In this document: in pieces, positions 19,800-28,453 of the stretch | How positions within the stretch are numbered: the stretch's first letter is position 1 | How the letters are laid out: each line of letters opens with the position of its first letter | Assembly: GCA_016124575.1 (NCBI GenBank) | Contig: WGNM01000007.1 | Coordinates: 113,577 to 177,576, forward strand | DNA: 64,000 nt | Source of the DNA: Cryomorphaceae bacterium | GTDB taxonomy: Bacteria; Bacteroidota; Bacteroidia; Flavobacteriales_D; Sanyastnellaceae | Reading direction: 5' to 3' | Position numbers and translations under genes: made by a program | Notes under the pieces: model-generated | Told to the model about the DNA's origin: nothing | The model's database searches: none | What the model saw: only the letters and a program-made list of their open reading frames with translations

Positions 19800-21134
19800 A
19801 TGTTCAAAAAAATATTGATCGCGAACCGAGGTGAAATTGCCCTTCGGGTGATTCGCACATGCAAAGAGATGGGCATCGCCACGGTGGCCGTATACTCTAA
19901 AGCCGATGCCGAAAGTCTACACGTCCGCTTTGCCGACGAAGCCGTATGCATAGGCCCTGCAGCCAGCCGCGACTCCTATTTGAAAATTCCGAATATCATC
20001 GCCGCTGCGGAAATAACCAACGCCGATGCCATACACCCTGGCTATGGTTTCTTGTCTGAGAACGCCCAGTTCTCCCGCATTTGCCAAGAAAATAATATCA
20101 AATTTATTGGTGCTAGTCCGGAAAACATCGACGCCATGGGCGACAAAGCATCGGCCAAACAAACCATGCGCGATGCCGGTGTACCCACCATTCCGGGTTC
20201 TGACGGGTTGCTAGAAAGTTTGGAACACGCCATTAAAACAGCGCACGAAATAAAGTACCCTATCATGATGAAAGCCACCGCCGGTGGTGGTGGTAAGGGT
20301 ATGCGCGTTTGTCATAACGACGACGATCTAACCGATGCATGGGAAACCACCCGTCGTGAAGCCGCCGCCGCGTTTGGCAACGACGGGATGTACATGGAAA
20401 AGTTCATTGTTGAACCTCGCCACATCGAGATTCAAATTGCGTGCGACCAAACAGGAAAAGCATGTCACCTCTCTGAACGCGATTGCTCTATTCAACGTCG
20501 CCACCAAAAACTTGTTGAGGAAACACCATCGCCATACATGACCGATGAGTTGCGCGAACAAATGGGCTCGGCAGCCATTCGCGCAGCAGAAGCGGTGAAA
20601 TACGAAGGCGTTGGTACAATTGAATTCTTGGTCGACGCCGACCGTAACTTCTACTTTATGGAGATGAACACCCGCATTCAGGTGGAACATACCATTACTG
20701 AAGAGGTGATCAACTACGATTTGATCAAAGAACAGATCAAACTAGCTGCGGGCGACCCCATTAGCGGACGTAACTACTATCCGAAGATGCATGCCATTCA
20801 GTGCCGCATCAATGCCGAAGATCCTTTTAAAGGTTTTGTGCCTAGTCCGGGTTTGATTACTGATTATCATGCACCGGGCGGACATGGCATACGGGTAGAT
20901 ACGCACGCCTATGCTGGCTACCGCGTGCCACCATTCTACGATTCGCTTATCTCAAAGCTGATTGCAGTGGCACAAACACGCGAAGAAGCCATTAAAAAAA
21001 TGCAACGTGCCCTCGATGAGTATATCATTGAAGGAATTAAAACCACCATTCCTTTCCATCAGAAACTGATGAAGGATGAACAATTTAAAAGCGGGAACTT
21101 CACCACGAAGTTCATGGACACTTTCGAATTGTGA
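19800..21134 (+). CDS. accC: Biotin carboxylase subunit of acetyl-CoA carboxylase
   Basis: AccC carboxylates biotin on AccB using ATP and bicarbonate. The start [17 protein letters not shown] is diagnostic, so the ATG at 19800 is chosen over an in-frame GTG at 19773. The ATP-grasp Gly-rich loop GGGGKGMRV (near residue 165) and the active-site [11 protein letters not shown] segment are intact. At 444 residues it is full length and carries no fused carrier domain. The terminator at 21145-21170 closes the operon. Confidence 0.96.
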   Translation: MFKKILIANRGEIALRVIRTCKEMGIATVAVYSKADAESLHVRFADEAVCIGPAASRDSYLKIPNIIAAAEITNADAIHPGYGFLSENAQFSRICQENNIKFIGASPENIDAMGDKASAKQTMRDAGVPTIPGSDGLLESLEHAIKTAHEIKYPIMMKATAGGGGKGMRVCHNDDDLTDAWETTRREAAAAFGNDGMYMEKFIVEPRHIEIQIACDQTGKACHLSERDCSIQRRHQKLVEETPSPYMTDELREQMGSAAIRAAEAVKYEGVGTIEFLVDADRNFYFMEMNTRIQVEHTITEEVINYDLIKEQIKLAAGDPISGRNYYPKMHAIQCRINAEDPFKGFVPSPGLITDYHAPGGHGIRVDTHAYAGYRVPPFYDSLISKLIAVAQTREEAIKKMQRALDEYIIEGIKTTIPFHQKLMKDEQFKSGNFTTKFMDTFEL

Positions 21135-21144
21135 TAAAACATTA

Positions 21145-21170
21145 GGGCCGGTACTTCCGGCCCTTTTTTT
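21145..21170 (+). terminator. Rho-independent terminator after accC
   Basis: Perfect stem GGGCCGG / CCGGCCC with loop TACTT followed by seven T residues. It lies between the convergent accC and the T9SS type A gene, which ends 17 bp further on. Confidence 0.88.
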
Positions 21171-21187
21171 GTCTTGTAACTGAAGGA

Positions 21188-23752
21188 TTACGACACCACC
21201 AAGCTTCTTGACCTGTTGCCGATGACTACCGAATAAATACCTGGCTGGACATTGGTTAAATCAATGGTAATCGTGCCATCTAAGAGCTTTCCGCTTAGCA
21301 CCAATCGACCTGTTAAGTCGAATACCGTGAATTGATCAGATAATTTCGAATTGATAGTAACAAAGCCATAGGTAGGGTTGGGGTAAAGTTCAATCACTTC
21401 AAGTTGCTCGGCTACTGGATTCTCAACTTCGACAAACAATTCAGAACAGTCGTTCAAATGCTGATCGAAATAAGCTTGCACATTCGGTACATCTTGGTAG
21501 AGATTAGAAACCGATTCAATATTGTTGGTGGAATCGGCATTTTCTGTATACACAATACCGAAATGATGACAAGTGGTCTCTCCAACAAGTAAGGAAGTGG
21601 ATTGAGAAGACGATATTGTTCTTCTATCCCCTCCCGGGAATCCCTCAGAAACATAACTCCACGCATTGCCTCCACCCAACCATGGCGCAGTTGGAAAAGC
21701 ATAATTGGTGGGCACGGGTGGTAGATCAAAGTCATTGTAACCATCACCTCCGTACATTAAAGGAGTGCCATCTTTCCAAGTTGATCTCATGTAATTATAA
21801 GCATGTGCTGAGGTTGTATGATCACCTGTTACTCCCGAACCAGCATTTGGATTCATGGCACTAGCCATTTGGGAATTTAGATAAACCAAACCACAAGCAG
21901 GTACTATATTCGTTATACCCGGAATAGAAACTGCAGGATCATCTACCACATCACTGTTGTATCCATAAACGAAATTAAACGCAGGTGCAGATCCAACATA
22001 ATCGTCAGAAGAATGTCCAATATCAAAATCAGAGAAAAATCCCAACCGGAAATCGTCATAATTCAAACTCGAGTGGTTAGAGACGATCAATCTGACGAAC
22101 AGCGTTCTATTGGCAGCATCAACCTCGGATTCAACAAAATATAGAGTGACGACCAATTGAACACCTTTCAACTCACCAACATCTCCAATTGAGTTCAAGA
22201 TCCAGGTAGTGGATTCTTCGCCTGAGACATCAGGATATTCTCCAAGCGTTGGTTCATAAAGACCATTTCCATTGCTATCCACAAAAGGTGCAATTCCCGC
22301 CGACTCCCCATTGGCGATATTCCCGTGCGCTGGCCAACTAGAAAACGCATGTGGAACTTGGTAGCCAGGATTATCGAAGGAATTGATATGATACTCGATC
22401 TCCTCTCTGCTTACAGGCCAAGTTTGAAAGTACTTATTGGCGTATGACCTGTTTCGACTAGCCGATACCGGACCAAAATTAAATTCATTCCGATCACTTT
22501 GGGAATAAAAATACTTCTGGGCTGATGCCAAAGTATCTGATCCTGAAAGAGCACTTAGCCACGGACCAATGGAGTATACCATACTGAAGTAAGGAATTGA
22601 ATATTCAGTATAAGTAAGTTCAACTGACCTGTTCAAAGCATCCGACAAAATGGTTGGAGCTAACATGTGAGAGCACCTTATCCGACTATTCATTATACTT
22701 CCATCTACTACGCCGTCTTCACGTCGATAAATATTGTACCCAGCACCGGGCGATGCACTCTCAGATACATCACCAAAAAAATACTCCTCCTCTTGAAATG
22801 TTATTTTACCTGATACTCCTAAGGCGTGAAAATTCTTCCATGCACCATCTTCGAACTTAAATGACGAACCAATTCCTGCAAAAGGCATCCCACTTCCAAC
22901 TATAAAAGAATCGTCGAGGTTTACTAAATAAAGAGGATTTCCGTATGGAAAAGTTGGGAGGAAATTGATGTATTCTTCAAAATAAGAAAGTAAACAAATA
23001 TTCGACAAGGGTGTTCCGTCTGCCGCCTGATCGAATCGGCCAATAAATACAAAGTCACCATTGATTTCGTACATGCGCGTCACAAAATCATTGACCCCAA
23101 TACCCACCTGATGCCACTCATTTCCATCGAACTTGGCTAAATAGGCAATTTCATTTCCGTTGATTTCAGTAAACTCACCACACGCATATAGTTGATTGTT
23201 AAACACTTGCAAATCCAGAATCCGTCCGTTGAAATCTCCCAGCGAACTCCAATCTGCTCCGTTATAACTTGCGATTTTTGATATAACATCTTGTCCAAAA
23301 TCTACCTCTGTTCCTGCGGCAACCAACCCACCTTCCCAATTTTCTATGGCTAGAATTCGAGCGTTTACAATATCAGTATCCACAACGGTTTCCCAACTTT
23401 CTCCATCGAAAACAGAAAAAATACTTCCTTCATTCAAATTTGCTCCACCTGCATACAATTTACCATTGTAAACTTCCAAGTCGGCAACATAAAACATATC
23501 TAACTCATTGGAGAAGTCACCAAAAGCGGTTCCATCCCACACCACAACGCCTCCATTAAACGTTTGGTTTTCAACAGAACTCGGCTTGCCACCAAAAAAC
23601 AGTTTGCCATCATATTCAATCGCATCGAAGTGCACACCGGTGGCACCTATACCATCCATCAAAGCCCCATAATCAATTAACACAGGCACAAGCCGCTGTC
23701 CATTAACTAAAGCACTTAAAAGGACAAAAGACATGGTAATAAAAGCTCTCAT
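21188..23752 (-). CDS. Secreted T9SS type A sorting-domain protein
   Basis: About 854 residues: a signal peptide (MRAFITMSFVLLSALVNGQ), a first half with repeated short Kelch/propeller-like units (W-D-G-x-x-W and LxVYNGxLYAGG-like strands), a second half of unknown fold, and a C-terminal type A sorting domain with ELYPNPT and a PGIYSVVI end. It is exported by Sec and then the type IX system. The frame reaches back to an ATG at 23779, but the ATG at 23752 puts the signal peptide first and lies 6 nt after a perfect TAAATTTG box. Ligand unknown. Confidence 0.82.
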   Translation of the reverse strand: MRAFITMSFVLLSALVNGQRLVPVLIDYGALMDGIGATGVHFDAIEYDGKLFFGGKPSSVENQTFNGGVVVWDGTAFGDFSNELDMFYVADLEVYNGKLYAGGANLNEGSIFSVFDGESWETVVDTDIVNARILAIENWEGGLVAAGTEVDFGQDVISKIASYNGADWSSLGDFNGRILDLQVFNNQLYACGEFTEINGNEIAYLAKFDGNEWHQVGIGVNDFVTRMYEINGDFVFIGRFDQAADGTPLSNICLLSYFEEYINFLPTFPYGNPLYLVNLDDSFIVGSGMPFAGIGSSFKFEDGAWKNFHALGVSGKITFQEEEYFFGDVSESASPGAGYNIYRREDGVVDGSIMNSRIRCSHMLAPTILSDALNRSVELTYTEYSIPYFSMVYSIGPWLSALSGSDTLASAQKYFYSQSDRNEFNFGPVSASRNRSYANKYFQTWPVSREEIEYHINSFDNPGYQVPHAFSSWPAHGNIANGESAGIAPFVDSNGNGLYEPTLGEYPDVSGEESTTWILNSIGDVGELKGVQLVVTLYFVESEVDAANRTLFVRLIVSNHSSLNYDDFRLGFFSDFDIGHSSDDYVGSAPAFNFVYGYNSDVVDDPAVSIPGITNIVPACGLVYLNSQMASAMNPNAGSGVTGDHTTSAHAYNYMRSTWKDGTPLMYGGDGYNDFDLPPVPTNYAFPTAPWLGGGNAWSYVSEGFPGGDRRTISSSQSTSLLVGETTCHHFGIVYTENADSTNNIESVSNLYQDVPNVQAYFDQHLNDCSELFVEVENPVAEQLEVIELYPNPTYGFVTINSKLSDQFTVFDLTGRLVLSGKLLDGTITIDLTNVQPGIYSVVIGNRSRSLVVS

Positions 23753-23779
23753 AGCACTCAAATTTAATGTCTGTTGCAT

Positions 23780-24101
23780 TTCTTAACAACAAATAATGCT
23801 TTATCTAATTGAAATACAATAAAAATTGATGAATAAGTAGACATTAATTACATGTCTATGTAATCAATTGAATGGGGCTTTGATGTTATTCAAAAGCAAC
23901 GTTTGGTGATTATACAACACCTTTTATTCTCCGCATAGTATGCGGAGAATAAAGAGGTTAATCTCCGCACGGTTGCAAACTTAGTTGGCGTTATCGGTGG
24001 TGCTTCCAATCGATCCAACTACTCAAACCCGTCTTGAACATTATTTCGCTTTAAAGTTAGCAACGATTGGTTGAGAGAAGGGGGGAATGATGCTCATGAA
24101 G
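23780..24101. other. Non-coding left edge of the accessory island
   Basis: No gene is supported here. The stretch is AT-rich and contains the long hairpin at 23923-23953, followed by a partial third copy of the arm sequence (ATCTCCGCA) near 23961. It marks the switch from core genes to the defence and toxin island. Confidence 0.5.
23923..23953. repeat. Perfect 14-bp inverted repeat (hairpin)
   Basis: Arms TTTATTCTCCGCAT and ATGCGGAGAATAAA are separated by AGT. A third related segment follows about 8 nt later. No T-run follows on either strand, so it does not look like a simple terminator. Confidence 0.7.
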
Positions 24102-24884
24102 TCATTTGAAGGTGAAGGAATTTAGGTACTCACTAAAAAATTTGACCTTCTTTACATCATTCGAAGAGAATAAAAAGGGACTAACATCGGCAGCCATTTC
24201 ATCCATATCCAACAACTTACATTTAGCAGATATTAGATCTTTCAATTCTTGAGTTGATTGCACATCTAGTTTATTTTTGAGGTACGTCAACCTCGGCGAG
24301 ACATCCATCCCCATAAGAAAAACCAGGTCGTAAAAGTCCCTTCCTTTGTTTCGAGGTCGGTTTAAAATAGCGTAGCATTTTTGAGCCATGAGCAAGTCGA
24401 TAGGGGTCGTTCGAATACGAGAGAAAATATCAAACCGATTGAGAACCACCCATTCAGGATCGAAATCGAAGTTTTGTGCTTCTGTATCTAACTGAATAAG
24501 AATACGTTCTTCATAATGACCGGAAAGGCCTTGTTCAAATAATAGCTTTGGAAATTTGAGGTAACAGTGGTAAGCTCCTCGGGTTACCTGATTGGTTTCT
24601 ACTTCATATCCCTCTTTTGAAAGATTGTCTTTTATATTGTCTGATACCTCAGCAAATGCCTGTTCACTCAAACCAAAATTATCGAAATCGAGATCTTCAG
24701 AAAAACGCTGGTTTCCATGGACAAGTCGCAAGCAGGTACCGCCAAGAAACGACAGTTTTTCAGCATGCGGGCCATCAAACACGATTTCAAGAATTTTACA
24801 CTGGAGATACTCCCGTAGTATAAAGCGCTTGAAAACCCGGAGTGGCTCAGGATAGTACTGCATTAATGAGTTAATATCCAGCAT
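24102..24884 (-). CDS. AbiEii-type nucleotidyltransferase toxin
   Basis: A 260-residue protein of the AbiEii/AbiGii family (DUF1814), a nucleotidyltransferase toxin of type IV toxin-antitoxin/abortive infection systems. Visible motifs are FLGGTCLRLVHGNQRFSEDL, with the GG-T signature and a DLDF acidic pair (about 45-70), a second acidic region in IQLDTEAQNFDFD, and DLLMAQKCYAILNRPRNKGRD typical of the family. It starts 14 bp inside the upstream AbiEi-like gene, so the two are coupled. The toxin is known to act on tRNA 3' ends in related systems; that role is inferred here. Confidence 0.85.
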   Translation of the reverse strand: MLDINSLMQYYPEPLRVFKRFILREYLQCKILEIVFDGPHAEKLSFLGGTCLRLVHGNQRFSEDLDFDNFGLSEQAFAEVSDNIKDNLSKEGYEVETNQVTRGAYHCYLKFPKLLFEQGLSGHYEERILIQLDTEAQNFDFDPEWVVLNRFDIFSRIRTTPIDLLMAQKCYAILNRPRNKGRDFYDLVFLMGMDVSPRLTYLKNKLDVQSTQELKDLISAKCKLLDMDEMAADVSPFLFSSNDVKKVKFFSEYLNSFTFK

Positions 24885-25485
24885 CGATATTGCAAGTTAA
24901 AAGGTTCGACTTTGCAGCCAATTTAGGAGAGTTGAAAAGGCTCACATAAGCTTGTAGTTTATGGAAATCCAATTGAGACAAGGCGATTTGATTCCACCGC
25001 AACGACTGTACATCTGTCGCAATCGAAACATCAGGGTTCAAGTATAAGTAGTCCAAGATTGCCTTTTCAGGCGAAGCCATGCGAAATGAGCCTTTTTCAT
25101 AAGGATGAATATCATATCCAAAAAACAACTCTGCCTTAACGGTGTGGTAGTTCAAACGTGCGAAAGGCGTATTGAAGGTGCTCGTTTTTCGTGTCGATAC
25201 CGACTCCACGGTATATACTCCTTCAGGAATTATACCGTGCCAACTTAAAGCCGATTCAAGTGAGACATAAGAGGGTTCATAGACTTTATTCGCCACAACA
25301 AAGAGGTCCTGCTCTTTGTTAGCTTGTGCAGCAAACGCATAGAAACCGTTACGCAATCGAATGATGTACCCCTTTTTTTGCCAATGCACCAAGTTACGTG
25401 TATCAAAATTTGGATACAATTTTTTAATCTCTGAAACCGAGATCACGGGATCATTTGCGAAAGACTGTCGGAACCGCTCGTACAT
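24871..25485 (-). CDS. AbiEi-like antitoxin / transcriptional regulator
   Basis: A 204-residue protein with an N-terminal winged-helix segment (FDTRNLVHWQKKGYIIRLRNGFYAF, about 28-52, quoted in part) and the AbiEi-like body, including YEPSYVSLESALSWHG and SPEKAILDYLYL. Members neutralise AbiEii and repress their own operon. It overlaps the toxin gene by 14 bp, the order expected for type IV systems. A palindrome just upstream (25499-25514) is a plausible operator. Confidence 0.82.
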   Translation of the reverse strand: MYERFRQSFANDPVISVSEIKKLYPNFDTRNLVHWQKKGYIIRLRNGFYAFAAQANKEQDLFVVANKVYEPSYVSLESALSWHGIIPEGVYTVESVSTRKTSTFNTPFARLNYHTVKAELFFGYDIHPYEKGSFRMASPEKAILDYLYLNPDVSIATDVQSLRWNQIALSQLDFHKLQAYVSLFNSPKLAAKSNLLTCNIDAGY

Positions 25486-25498
25486 TCAATTCTATTTA

Positions 25499-25514
25499 TT
25501 CGTAAATATACGAA
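25499..25514. promoter_or_regulatory. Inverted repeat, candidate AbiEi operator
   Basis: TTCGTA-AATA-TACGAA is centred about 20 nt upstream of the AbiEi start codon. AbiEi proteins are known to autoregulate by binding inverted repeats in their promoter. A similar element (TTACG-N6-CGTAA) precedes the XRE gene at 37324. Confidence 0.45.
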
Positions 25515-25602
25515 ATAACAGAAACGAATTACACAGATTTAGCGCTTACAACGCACGATCAATGTCATTTTTCTAGCACAACTAAAGGTTCTGATATTCC
25601 TG

Positions 25603-25790
25603 TCAATAACCGATGAATCGTACACCCGTACACCCACAAAGGTGATGTTTGATAATTCTGCACTTACCTCACGCACCAGCGATGCAGCACCTAACCGCGC
25701 CGCACCGTAGATATCGACGGAGGTTTGGGAGAGGTGGGTGGTGGTGGACATGGTTTGGGTGAAATGCGCCTGCGGCGTAACTAAGATAGG
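25603..25790 (-). pseudogene. Truncated RHS core remnant (cassette E)
   Basis: The minus strand encodes TSVDIYGAARLGAASLVREV and the following SAELSNITFVGVRVYDSS, nearly identical to the start of the four full cassettes. The match stops after VID, where the others continue with QRIASANYWLSQL. No tip, RHS signature or immunity gene follows, so this is a broken left end of the array. Cassettes B and C have the same header sequence. Confidence 0.75.
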
Positions 25791-25791
25791 A

Positions 25792-25840
25792 GGTTTTTGT
25801 GAGGGATGTGAAGCTGAAGTTGTCTAGACAAACCCGACCG
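25792..25840. repeat. Dispersed ~49-bp repeat, copy 1
   Basis: Begins GGTTTTTGTGAGGGATGTGA and ends near GACCG. Related copies lie at 27768-27816, 34924-34966, 38925-38973 and, truncated, at 32913-32935. In this copy it abuts the RHS remnant. Confidence 0.75.
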
Positions 25841-25913
25841 CTACAAACTCGACAGGAGTAATGCGACAATTGAGCTATTTAAGACGTTAGCTTATTTGTG
25901 TGCCAGCAATTCA

Positions 25914-27461
25914 TCATACCTTCGCCACTGGCGTCCCCTTCAATCCTTCACTAACCAACCATCCGATAAACTTGGCAAAAGGTTCAATATTTTCTTCTAC
26001 ACTGGCAGTTTCCAATGCATTCATATAGGCTTCCCTTTCTTCTACCGGAATTACTGTCCAGGGATATCCACCTGAGGCCAGCATTGCATTCATCAGGAAA
26101 CGTCCCATTCGGCCATTGCCATCCATGTAGGGATGAATGAACACAAAAATAAAGTGCCCCAATACTGACCGCACGGCAGCATTTTCTTCTTTTCGCAACA
26201 GTTCAAACAATTCCGGAATAGCATCCCTTACGGCATCTTTGTTCAAAGGAACATGCATAGATCCTCCGATATAAATCTGGTCATTTCGGTACCCGGCCAG
26301 ATCAGAGGCTTTCAAAATACCGGATGTAACACTTGGTGCAAACAGCTCCCGGTACCAATCCCCATGATCATCATCTACAACTTTCCCGGGATTCTCATTA
26401 TTGAGTATGAGTTTGATACTTTCACGTACCCGTTGAGAAGCCAACCAATACCCACGGGCAGCCATGGCATCTCGTTGCCTGCGGTCCGCTTCATTTTCTT
26501 TCGGGTCCCATTCACCGCTTCGCACCCGTTCAATGAGTTCTACAGTAACTCGGTACCGTTCTATTGATAAGGAGTGATAAGCATCCGTCACATAGATGTC
26601 TTCCACCTCCTTCATGTATTTAGCACGATCCTCAGGCAATCCCGGAGCATCCGGAAAATTCTGAATCACTATCTCACGCATTTTGTGCCACATCAATCGA
26701 ATGCGGTTTACATAAGGAGATTTGTCTCTTATTGATAATTCAACAGCAGGTTTATCCTCGAACGGATCATTTTCGCGCACATCATAACCGACCTTTTGCA
26801 TGGTCTTTACAATCTCATCTGCTATTTTGTCGCGACCAATATTTCTAAAAGCTCCGGCCAGTCTTCCCGCAATTGTTGAGTGTCCACCATCCAGTAACAA
26901 ACCAAGAATCTTAGATGCATCCGGCACCATGGCCAATGCAGTGCGCACATCTGTGGTATTACCTGTAAAAACAGCAGGAGAACAATTCACAAGGGAGGAG
27001 GCCAACGTCAACATGCGCACACCTTCATGCTCAATGATCTCGGCCTTCTCAGGTAAAGTAGATTTCATGGTGAACAAAGATGTTCCATGAGGTAGAGCTG
27101 TAATTGAATTGGTTCCATTTGTTGCCCGGATGATCAATTGATGAGGTACTGTTTGATTACCGGCATGAAGCAGTAAAGATTGCTCAGCTGAGATACAATA
27201 AGAATCCCCATATCGGTCAGTCAGGTAACGCGCACAAAAATTCCAGTAATTAGCATACCATGAAGTACTGTCTCCTTGTTGCTCATCCGGAGGAACAACA
27301 ATATACCAACCCTGTATGATCTGCCGGATAAATCCATTATCACTCAACCGTTCACGATTAATACGGCTCAGCTCTGAAGTTTTGATAACCGTATTCCCCT
27401 GATCCTGTAGCTTCTTTAAAGCTTCAAGTGCCTGTGCCAGTTTTTCCTGTGGTGTTGCCAT
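25914..27461 (-). CDS. Fic family protein with AbiEi-like N-terminal domain
   Basis: A 515-residue Fic protein, which probably transfers AMP or another nucleotide moiety to a target protein. The catalytic loop HPYMDGNGRMGR is at residues 443-454 and matches HxFx(D/E)GNGRxxR. A likely autoinhibitory motif SLSIER (297-302) sits upstream, as in class II Fic enzymes, though the last position is Arg instead of Gly/Asn. The N-terminal ~240 residues resemble an AbiEi-type winged-helix antitoxin (KTSELSRINRERLSDNGFIR). The gene is alone, with a 24-bp operator-like repeat upstream, so it may be self-controlled. Confidence 0.82.
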   Translation of the reverse strand: MATPQEKLAQALEALKKLQDQGNTVIKTSELSRINRERLSDNGFIRQIIQGWYIVVPPDEQQGDSTSWYANYWNFCARYLTDRYGDSYCISAEQSLLLHAGNQTVPHQLIIRATNGTNSITALPHGTSLFTMKSTLPEKAEIIEHEGVRMLTLASSLVNCSPAVFTGNTTDVRTALAMVPDASKILGLLLDGGHSTIAGRLAGAFRNIGRDKIADEIVKTMQKVGYDVRENDPFEDKPAVELSIRDKSPYVNRIRLMWHKMREIVIQNFPDAPGLPEDRAKYMKEVEDIYVTDAYHSLSIERYRVTVELIERVRSGEWDPKENEADRRQRDAMAARGYWLASQRVRESIKLILNNENPGKVVDDDHGDWYRELFAPSVTSGILKASDLAGYRNDQIYIGGSMHVPLNKDAVRDAIPELFELLRKEENAAVRSVLGHFIFVFIHPYMDGNGRMGRFLMNAMLASGGYPWTVIPVEEREAYMNALETASVEENIEPFAKFIGWLVSEGLKGTPVAKV

Positions 27462-27487
27462 AGTTTAACGTTACAACCTATTCGTGC

Positions 27488-27558
27488 ACATATTATATTT
27501 TTGTGTTGTGCTTATATTATGTTTTTATGTTGTGCAAATATTATACTTTTATGCTATA
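27488..27558. promoter_or_regulatory. Three 24-bp direct repeats upstream of fic
   Basis: Units at 27488-27511, 27512-27535 and 27536-27558. Read on the minus strand the first two are GCACAACAyAAAAAyATAAT followed by ATrw, and the third is degenerate. They end about 27 nt before the Fic start codon and lie where a repressor would cover the promoter. The rest of the 450-bp gap holds the dispersed repeat at 27768-27816 and nothing else recognisable. Confidence 0.6.
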
Positions 27559-27767
27559 ACTACAAATAACAAGCAATTAAAGAAGTTGATTTGTCTTTTT
27601 TACTTAATCCCACGGCGAACTCTTGCATCTACTCACGCTCTTTGAGTGCTTCAAATACCATTTTCGTTTAGAAGGCAGTGGTAAACCATCTTCGTGTTCG
27701 TTTCATCGTACAGAAATTCAATCGGTTTCAAATTCCTGTCTAAATTTTTCAGGCCACTGCAGTAGGA

Positions 27768-27816
27768 GGTTTTTGTGAGGGATGTGAAGTTGAAGTTGGC
27801 TAAACAAAGCCGACCG
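27768..27816. repeat. Dispersed ~49-bp repeat, copy 2
   Basis: Same sequence family as copy 1 (GGTTTTTGTGAGGGATGTGA...GACCG). No RHS core is attached here; it lies between fic and the immunity gene of cassette D. Confidence 0.75.
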
Positions 27817-27913
27817 GTTCATTTGAGATTCCCAATTTAGTTGATTTTTGGATTGTCTGAAATTTGGGGGAGCGGACACCCGGACTTGCGGGGCTTCTAC
27901 ATTTTATCGTTTG

Positions 27914-28447
27914 TCACTTCTTGGATATTATGTACAAGGCTTTTTCTGAAGGGCAATAAATCAATAAACACACTCCAATAGGATAGGCGCTTATGTAGCT
28001 ATAATAGTTACCTGCTTGACTTAACGGGTCTTTTCTTTGAAATTCTCGTGGACAGTCACTCTTTGATAAATTACTTGAATACGCAATGTCAAAATGATAC
28101 AGTCCCTTTTCCTTTGGTATTGGTGTTTGCTTCCAATATGAGAGTTTCGTATTAGTTAAATTATTGGATTCAAAAACATTTTCAAATTTCGGAAAGTTGC
28201 CTTTTAAACTCGACTCTTGTAAACCATCTATTTCATATTGATAAAAGTCAAAAAAAGCCCCATCAGTACTCAACCCTATTAAATCCTTATAACAATTCAA
28301 ACTTGCATTAAAATCAGAAGAGCTAAATAGATTTCTCTTAAAGTCTTTCCTAATCAAAACATCATCGTTTTTCAAGCTAAAATAAAGCACCACAGTAATG
28401 CCTGCTATTAATAGAGCTACTATGATATAAATCCACTTGGTTCTCAT
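27914..28447 (-). CDS. Candidate immunity protein of RHS cassette D (membrane-anchored)
   Basis: A 177-residue protein starting 6 nt after the stop of the cassette D RHS tip. Residues 6-25 (IYIIVALLIAGITVVLYFSL) form one membrane anchor or uncleaved signal; the rest is predicted to be outside the cytoplasm and has three Cys. No family is recognised. Position directly after a toxin tip and its envelope location suggest it neutralises a toxin that acts in the periplasm or at the membrane. Confidence 0.6.
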   Translation of the reverse strand: MRTKWIYIIVALLIAGITVVLYFSLKNDDVLIRKDFKRNLFSSSDFNASLNCYKDLIGLSTDGAFFDFYQYEIDGLQESSLKGNFPKFENVFESNNLTNTKLSYWKQTPIPKEKGLYHFDIAYSSNLSKSDCPREFQRKDPLSQAGNYYSYISAYPIGVCLLIYCPSEKALYIISKK

Positions 28448-28453
28448 TGCCTG

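Noticed and set aside
23923..24010. Possible integron attC site
   Set aside because: The arms are perfect and short, the GTTRRRY/RYYYAAC ends are not present in proper places, and no integrase is in the window.
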